A stretch of 35,764 nucleotides of DNA from Prevotella sp. (GTDB taxonomy: Bacteria > Bacteroidota > Bacteroidia > Bacteroidales > Bacteroidaceae). How positions within the stretch are numbered: the stretch's first letter is position 1; each line of letters begins with the position of its first letter. Under the pieces are notes generated by a model. That model did no database searches. It was not told the DNA's origin and was given only the letters and a program-made list of their open reading frames with translations. The stretch is from assembly GCA_017941345.1 (NCBI GenBank), contig JAGAWQ010000051.1:1-35764 (forward strand). Reading direction: 5' to 3'. Below are positions 32,119-35,764 of the stretch, in pieces. The translations under genes and the position numbers were made by a program.

Positions 32119-33444
32119 GATACCGTTGATTTTCTGGTAGACATCCAACGCATAGACATCCGTCATACCGGCAATATAGTCGATGACGGACATCAATCGC
32201 GTTTCCAGATTGGGTGCGCTGATGTCGTATTGTGACGATACGCGATCGATGAGTTGTTGCGAGTAGTAGCGTCCTGGATGCATCACTGCCTCTGTCATCT
32301 GTTCCATCAATGTGGCCATAATCTTGTAACCTGACAACTCAACATCCAGTACCGGGCGACTGCGATAAATCCGTTCCACCGACAACTTGGCACAACGTTC
32401 GTAGGCCATTCGCTGTCGTTCGTTGATGTGCTTGATGAGTGAGCCTTCAAAAGTGCCGTGTAGTATTTCGTCTTCATGCTGGACAAAGGCGTTGACGCAC
32501 TCATTCTCCAGTTTGCCGATGACGCAGGCACGCATGTATACCACTTTCTCGTTGGGGTCCTGCAGCTCCTCGTCCGTGATGCGTCGAAGTATCTTTTCCT
32601 GGTTTTCCTCGTCGAAGAATCCCAATAGCAGTTCCTCAGTTTCTTGATAGGTGAGGATTTTCAGTTTGTGGGCATCCTCCAGGTCCATAATCTCATAGCA
32701 GATATCATCGGCAGCCTCTACCAGATAGACGAGTGGATGGCGCACATATTTTAAAGGCTCGTCGGCCTTGGATTTGCAAATAATGCCCATTTCATCGGCA
32801 ATTCGTTGGTAATATTCCTGTTCGGTTTGGAAGAAGCCAAACTTGCCTTTCCTGCCTGCTGCTGACGATGCATAGGGATATTTCACGATGCTGGCCAACG
32901 TGGAGTAGGTCATCACGAAACCGCCTGAACGACGGCCCTTGAACTGGTGCGTCAGCAGTCGGAAGGCATTGGCATTACCCTCAAAGTGCGTGATGTCATC
33001 CCAAAACTCTGGTGAAACCTGAGATTTCAACGTGCTACCAGGTCCTTCCGTAAAGAAGGTCTGGATGGCTTTCTCACCACTATGTCCGAAGGGTGGATTG
33101 CCTAAGTCGTGAGCCAGACAGGCTGTAGAAACAATCTGGCCAATCTGTTCAAACATGCTTCCCTTTAGTTCTGGACGCTTCTCCTGCATGATGCGCTGAG
33201 CCACATCATTGCCCAGCGACATGCCTACACTAGCTACTTCCAGCGAGTGGGTCAGTCGGTTATGTACGAAAATGCTTCCAGGCAGCGGGAATACCTGAGT
33301 CTTGTTCTGCAATCGGCGAAAGGGAGCAGAGAAAATCAGCCTGTCGTAGTCGCGTTTAAACTCCGTGCGGTCGTCGTGACGCTCCGTGTGGCGGTGTTCC
33401 TGCCCCAACCGTTTGTTCGATATTAGTTGTTTCCAATCCATCAT
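32101..33444 (-). CDS. dgt: dGTP triphosphohydrolase
   Basis: Hydrolyses dGTP (and possibly other dNTPs) to the nucleoside and triphosphate. The protein is 447 residues from the ATG at 33442-33444 (a second ATG follows directly). The frame extends 47 codons further upstream but that part is low-complexity and contains the promoter. HD-domain residues are visible: RLTHSLEVASVG (His66), ACLAHDLGNPPFGHSGE (His112, Asp113, His121), and later YLVEAADDICYEIMDLED with the conserved Asp pair. The N-terminal FRRLQNKTQVFPL is typical of the dGTPase family. A TATCTTTGC box lies 8 bp before the ATG, so the leader is very short. Divergent from the sugar kinase gene. Confidence 0.95.
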   Translation of the reverse strand: MMDWKQLISNKRLGQEHRHTERHDDRTEFKRDYDRLIFSAPFRRLQNKTQVFPLPGSIFVHNRLTHSLEVASVGMSLGNDVAQRIMQEKRPELKGSMFEQIGQIVSTACLAHDLGNPPFGHSGEKAIQTFFTEGPGSTLKSQVSPEFWDDITHFEGNANAFRLLTHQFKGRRSGGFVMTYSTLASIVKYPYASSAAGRKGKFGFFQTEQEYYQRIADEMGIICKSKADEPLKYVRHPLVYLVEAADDICYEIMDLEDAHKLKILTYQETEELLLGFFDEENQEKILRRITDEELQDPNEKVVYMRACVIGKLENECVNAFVQHEDEILHGTFEGSLIKHINERQRMAYERCAKLSVERIYRSRPVLDVELSGYKIMATLMEQMTEAVMHPGRYYSQQLIDRVSSQYDISAPNLETRLMSVIDYIAGMTDVYALDVYQKINGISLPIV

Positions 33445-33451
33445 AATGCCT

Positions 33452-33574
33452 GCAAAGATACAACAAGAATATGAAAAATCGTTCAAAGGAAGCAAAAAAA
33501 GCGACGATGAACGTTTTTTCTTATTTTTTGCATCAATATTTATAGGAAAGAAGACCAAAAACTTATAATTTTGC
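33452..33574. promoter_or_regulatory. Divergent promoters for dgt and the sugar kinase
   Basis: Minus-strand TATCTTTGC (33452-33460) precedes dgt and plus-strand TAATTTTGC (33566-33574) precedes the kinase. The predicted dgt leader is only a few nucleotides; the kinase leader is about 30 nt. The AT-rich stretch between them shows no clear operator. Confidence 0.7.
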
Positions 33575-33609
33575 AAGCAAATCATTTAAGCGAAACTTTA
33601 AATTGAGAT

Positions 33610-34497
33610 ATGATGAAGGATTTGATTATCGGACTGGGCGAGGCATTATGGGACATGCTGCCCGAAGGAAAGAAATTGGGCGGAGCTCCTGCAAACTTTG
33701 CTTATCATGCAGGACAGTTTGGACTTAACACTTTGGCTGTCAGCGCTTTGGGTGATGACAAGCTGGCCGGCGAGACCATTGAGGCGTTGGAGCAGAACGG
33801 GTTGAAATACCTGATGCCTCGCGTACCTTATGCTACTGGCACGGTGCTCGTTACGCTGACGGGTAATGGTATTCCTACTTATGAGATTAAGGAGAATGTG
33901 GCTTGGGACAACATCCCCTTCAATGCTGAGATAGAGGAAGCCGCCCGCAACTGTCGTGCCGTCTGCTTCGGCTCGTTGGCTCAGCGCAATGTGGTGAGTC
34001 GTGAAACCATTCAGCATTTTCTTGATGCTACACCTAACGACTGTGTGAAGATTTGCGACATCAATCTGCGCCAGCAGTTTTTCTCAAAGGAGATACTCGA
34101 AGGCTCGTTCCGCCGTTGCAACATTCTGAAAATCAATGACGAAGAACTTGTTGTCGTGAGTCGTATGTTTGGCTATCAGGAGCTCGACGAGCGTGCCGTC
34201 TGCGAACAAATCGTCAAGGACTACAACCTGCAGATGCTCGTGCTCACCTGTGGCACTAATGGCAGTCATGTGTTCACGGTTGACGGCAAGCACTCATTCC
34301 TGGATACTCCGAAAGTAAAGGTTGCTGATACCGTTGGGGCTGGCGACTCCTTTACGGGTTCTTTCTGTGCTGCCATTCTTAACGGTAAATCCGTTGAAGA
34401 GGCTCACCGCATAGCAGTCGAGGTGTCTGCCTACGTCTGTACCCAGAATGGAGCTATGCCGAAATATCCAGCTGAACTCGTAGCAAAAGTGAAGTAA
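33610..34497 (+). CDS. PfkB-family sugar kinase, probably fructokinase
   Basis: Cytoplasmic kinase of 295 residues, predicted to phosphorylate a sugar such as fructose. The N-terminal PfkB signature GGAPANFAYHAGQFG (24-38) and the C-terminal signature DTVGAGDSFTGSF (240-252), with catalytic Asp246, are intact. The phrase ALWDMLPEGKKLGGAPANF resembles fructokinases. The start may be either of two adjacent ATGs (33610 or 33613). It is monocistronic with its own promoter. About 31 bp after its stop codon the dispersed element (copy B) begins. Substrate is inferred from resemblance. Confidence 0.88.
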   Translation: MMKDLIIGLGEALWDMLPEGKKLGGAPANFAYHAGQFGLNTLAVSALGDDKLAGETIEALEQNGLKYLMPRVPYATGTVLVTLTGNGIPTYEIKENVAWDNIPFNAEIEEAARNCRAVCFGSLAQRNVVSRETIQHFLDATPNDCVKICDINLRQQFFSKEILEGSFRRCNILKINDEELVVVSRMFGYQELDERAVCEQIVKDYNLQMLVLTCGTNGSHVFTVDGKHSFLDTPKVKVADTVGAGDSFTGSFCAAILNGKSVEEAHRIAVEVSAYVCTQNGAMPKYPAELVAKVK

Positions 34498-34528
34498 CTT
34501 GAATAGTAGTACGATACTAAAGGGTCCT

Positions 34529-34682
34529 CTGTGTATTAGAGGGGCGCAGTTGGGGCATAGTTGGGGCGCAGTTTTAGGCAACCGCGCCCCAACGCAATCG
34601 CCCATTTACAAAGGGGAAACGTCAATCTGGGGCGCGGGGGGCTATGTTTTTCACAATTAAACATGGAGATACCTTCTATATG
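34529..34682 (+). repeat. Dispersed non-coding element, copy B (downstream of the sugar kinase)
   Basis: Inverted copy of 12181-12335, 154 bp, about 94% identical by hand. Within it GTTGGGGCGC (34560-34569) can pair with GCGCCCCAAC (34584-34593) as a perfect 10-bp stem. The overlapping arm CCGCGCCCCA (34582-34591) can instead pair with TGGGGCGCGG (34628-34637). The two pairings exclude each other, and both are kept in copy A. A further GAGGGGCGCAG and GTTGGGGCAT lie upstream as partial partners. It has no evident reading frame. The sequence from 34683 to 34759 is not shared with copy A and shows nothing I recognise. Confidence 0.85.
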
Positions 34683-34759
34683 AATGACTCAATGTTCACA
34701 AGTCGTAGGTTGTCGGATACCAATCTGGTGCAGGTGCCCATAAAAAAGGATTATTCTTC

Positions 34760-34801
34760 AATACTCCGAAAGTAATGAAAAATACTCCGAGAGTAATGCA
34801 T
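34760..34801 (+). repeat. Tandem 21-bp repeat at the outer end of copy B
   Basis: Two 21-bp units (34760-34780 and 34781-34801) share AATACTCCGA-AGTAATG with a few differences. The part 34768-34789 is identical in inverted orientation to 12032-12053. The repeat ends at the damaged start of the nucleotidyltransferase gene. Confidence 0.8.
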
Positions 34802-34803
34802 TA

Positions 34804-35107
34804 GCCGAACTGACGGCTACTGTCTGTTGCCGAATACTTCAAGACCCAGTCTGTCTTAAAGGCATGGCTCTTTGGTTCCTTCGCCCGAGGTGAGGAAACC
34901 CCGAGGAGCGACGTCGATATTCTTTTCGTGCCTGACCGTTCAGGCAAGCCTTTCACGCTTTTTACCCAAGGTGGCATGTTGATGGACTTGCAAGAACTGC
35001 TTGGTCGTGAAGTAGATTTGGTGGAGGAAGGCTCGCTCCGTCCTTATGCTGCAGAAAGTGCTAATCGTGATAAAATATTGATTTATGAGAGAACGAGCGA
35101 GGGATAG
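34804..35107 (+). pseudogene. MntA-like nucleotidyltransferase antitoxin, frameshifted and without start codon
   Basis: The body reads AWLFGSFARGEETPRSDVDI, with the GSFARGE and DVD motifs of minimal nucleotidyltransferases. It continues with QELLGREVDLVEEGSL and DKILIYER to the stop at 35105-35107. Such proteins are the antitoxin partner of HepT and AMPylate it. In frame, the sequence is open only from 34814, right after a TGA, and has no ATG, GTG or TTG before the motif. A tandem duplication of CTGT (34820-34823, 34824-34827) explains this: removing one copy joins ELTAT from the other frame to VAEYFK, the expected N-terminus. Even then no start codon is visible, and the 21-bp repeats lie immediately upstream. 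It overlaps hepT by 23 bp, the usual arrangement. Confidence 0.8.
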
Positions 35108-35582
35108 AGGACGGCTGGAGGACATCATCGAGTATTCCACTAATGTAACGAATCTCATTGAGGGGTATTCGCTTGAGGCACTGATTGCCGACAAGCGCAC
35201 ATATTATTCGGTGATGAAGAACATTGAGGTGGTTGGTGAGGCTGCCTACATGCTGACCAAAGCCTTTAAGAAGTTGCATTCGGAGATTCCTTGGAAAGTA
35301 GTTTAAGGCATGCGGCACGTATTAGTTCACGATTATGCGAATGTTGTTTCTGCTACCCTATACGACACAGCCGTCAATGATATGCAGCCTCTCCGTCAGC
35401 AGGTGGAGCATTATCTTGCAGAGACCGACTGGGACGAGTGGCAGTCCCTACCTGATGAGTTCGATGATGCTAACAAGGAGGACATCGTAAAGGCAGCTCG
35501 CAGCATGAAAGCCGATGGAATGGCCGTAGAGAAGATAGAAAAATACACTGGCCTGACGGCGCAAGAAATCGAGGGGCTATAA
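35085..35582 (+). pseudogene. HepT-like toxin with in-frame stop and Rpn-type C-terminal tail
   Basis: HepT (DUF86) toxins are small all-helical HEPN ribonucleases. The first part (35085-35306) reads RGRLEDIIEYS to HSEIPWKVV and then meets TAA (35304-35306). The same frame continues at once with GMRHVLVHDYANVV, which holds the HEPN catalytic motif R-x4-H (RHVLVH), and is open to 35582. One base change (for example AAA to TAA) would explain the break. An ATG directly after the stop (35310) could allow a C-terminal fragment to be made. The end (from about DEFDDANKEDIV, with MKADGMAVEKIEKYTGLTAQ) is not HepT. It resembles the tail of Rpn/PD-(D/E)XK transposase-like proteins common in this phylum. 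Confidence 0.8.
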
Positions 35583-35630
35583 GATATTGCAGAGAAACAA
35601 AAAGCGGGAAACCGAAGCCGAGAATTGAAG

Positions 35631-35654
35631 TGAACCCAGAAAGTTGGACACAAC
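35631..35654 (+). mobile_element. Left inverted-repeat end of an IS3-type insertion sequence
   Basis: TGAACCCAGAAAGTTGGACA and the following bases have the look of an IS3-family left end (TG start, AAGTTGGACA). They lie 36 bp before a transposase start codon and 48 bp after the hepT stop. The right end is outside the window, so the exact border and target duplication cannot be checked. Confidence 0.65.
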
Positions 35655-35666
35655 TGAAAGGTTCAA

Positions 35667-35764
35667 ATGAAAAAAGAATTTAGTTTAGAAGAAAAGATGT
35701 CCGCAATTGGGTTTGTGTTCCAAGGCGAGTCAGCCCGTTCCGTGTCCCGTAGACTCCACTTAGG
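35667..35764 (+). CDS. IS3-family transposase OrfA, 5' part (cut by window edge)
   Basis: The first 32 residues, MKKEFSLEEKMSAIGFVFQG followed by ESARSVSRRLHL, form the start of a helix-turn-helix as in OrfA of IS3/IS150-type elements. It begins 36 bp inside the left inverted repeat. The rest lies beyond the right edge. Confidence 0.75.
   Translation, partial: MKKEFSLEEKMSAIGFVFQGESARSVSRRLHL

Noticed and set aside
33445-33585. 47-codon N-terminal extension of dgt
   Set aside because: It contains the promoter box and low-complexity Lys/Ser/Phe-rich sequence; known dGTPases start near MDWKQL.
34796-34804. ATG at 34796 as the start of the nucleotidyltransferase gene
   Set aside because: It is in the frame of the downstream body but hits TAG after one codon and TGA shortly after, so it cannot be the start.

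Overview
The window looks like the chromosome of a member of the Bacteroidales, most likely a Prevotella-type organism. The evidence is seen in the sequence: repeated TAnnTTTGC boxes (the Bacteroidota -7 promoter element) sit just upstream of gene starts; leaders are A-rich with few Shine-Dalgarno sequences; and several gene families are typical of the phylum (FtsW with a long loop insert, PASTA-tailed division PBP, glycine-lipid acyltransferase pair, MKK-type lipoproteins). The genus is an inference.

Layout. (1) 1-2373: the 5' part of coaD and all of ruvB on the minus strand, divergent from a secreted CE2/SGNH esterase; two back-to-back promoters lie in 38 bp. (2) 2377-6106, minus: a tight operon mscS-type channel, dprA, dusB. 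(3) 6220-7137: an EamA-type exporter. (4) 7218-8339, minus: a membrane-embedded AraC-type regulator, divergent from a three-gene envelope locus (8683-11910) made of a small lipoprotein, an outer-membrane beta-barrel protein and a 722-residue lipoprotein. The last has a Gly/Ser-rich stretch that resembles the stem region of leukocidin-type pore formers (tentative). (5) 12379-27847, minus: the complete division and cell-wall (dcw) cluster, mraZ-rsmH-ftsL-ftsI-murE-mraY-murD-ftsW-murG-murC-ftsQ-ftsA-ftsZ, headed by a promoter carrying three MraZ boxes. (6) 28036-32118: glycine-lipid acyltransferase genes (glsA/glsB type) and a pectinesterase-like surface protein. (7) dgt (minus) divergent from a PfkB sugar kinase. 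(8) 34498-35764: an accessory end with a repeat element, a decayed MntA/HepT toxin-antitoxin pair and the left end of an IS3-type insertion sequence.

The most unusual structure is a dispersed non-coding element present twice in inverted orientation (12181-12335 and 34529-34682, about 94% identical by hand alignment). Each copy begins about 30-45 bp past the stop codon of the gene that reads into it (ftsZ and the sugar kinase) and lies in the same orientation relative to that gene. Each contains one GC-rich arm able to pair with either of two partners, so an RNA copy could adopt two exclusive folds. Other points are short 7-8 bp tandem repeats at operon junctions, some overlapping stop codons; a 38-bp leader duplicated ahead of two consecutive genes; and a toxin-antitoxin pair inactivated by a 4-bp duplication and an in-frame stop.
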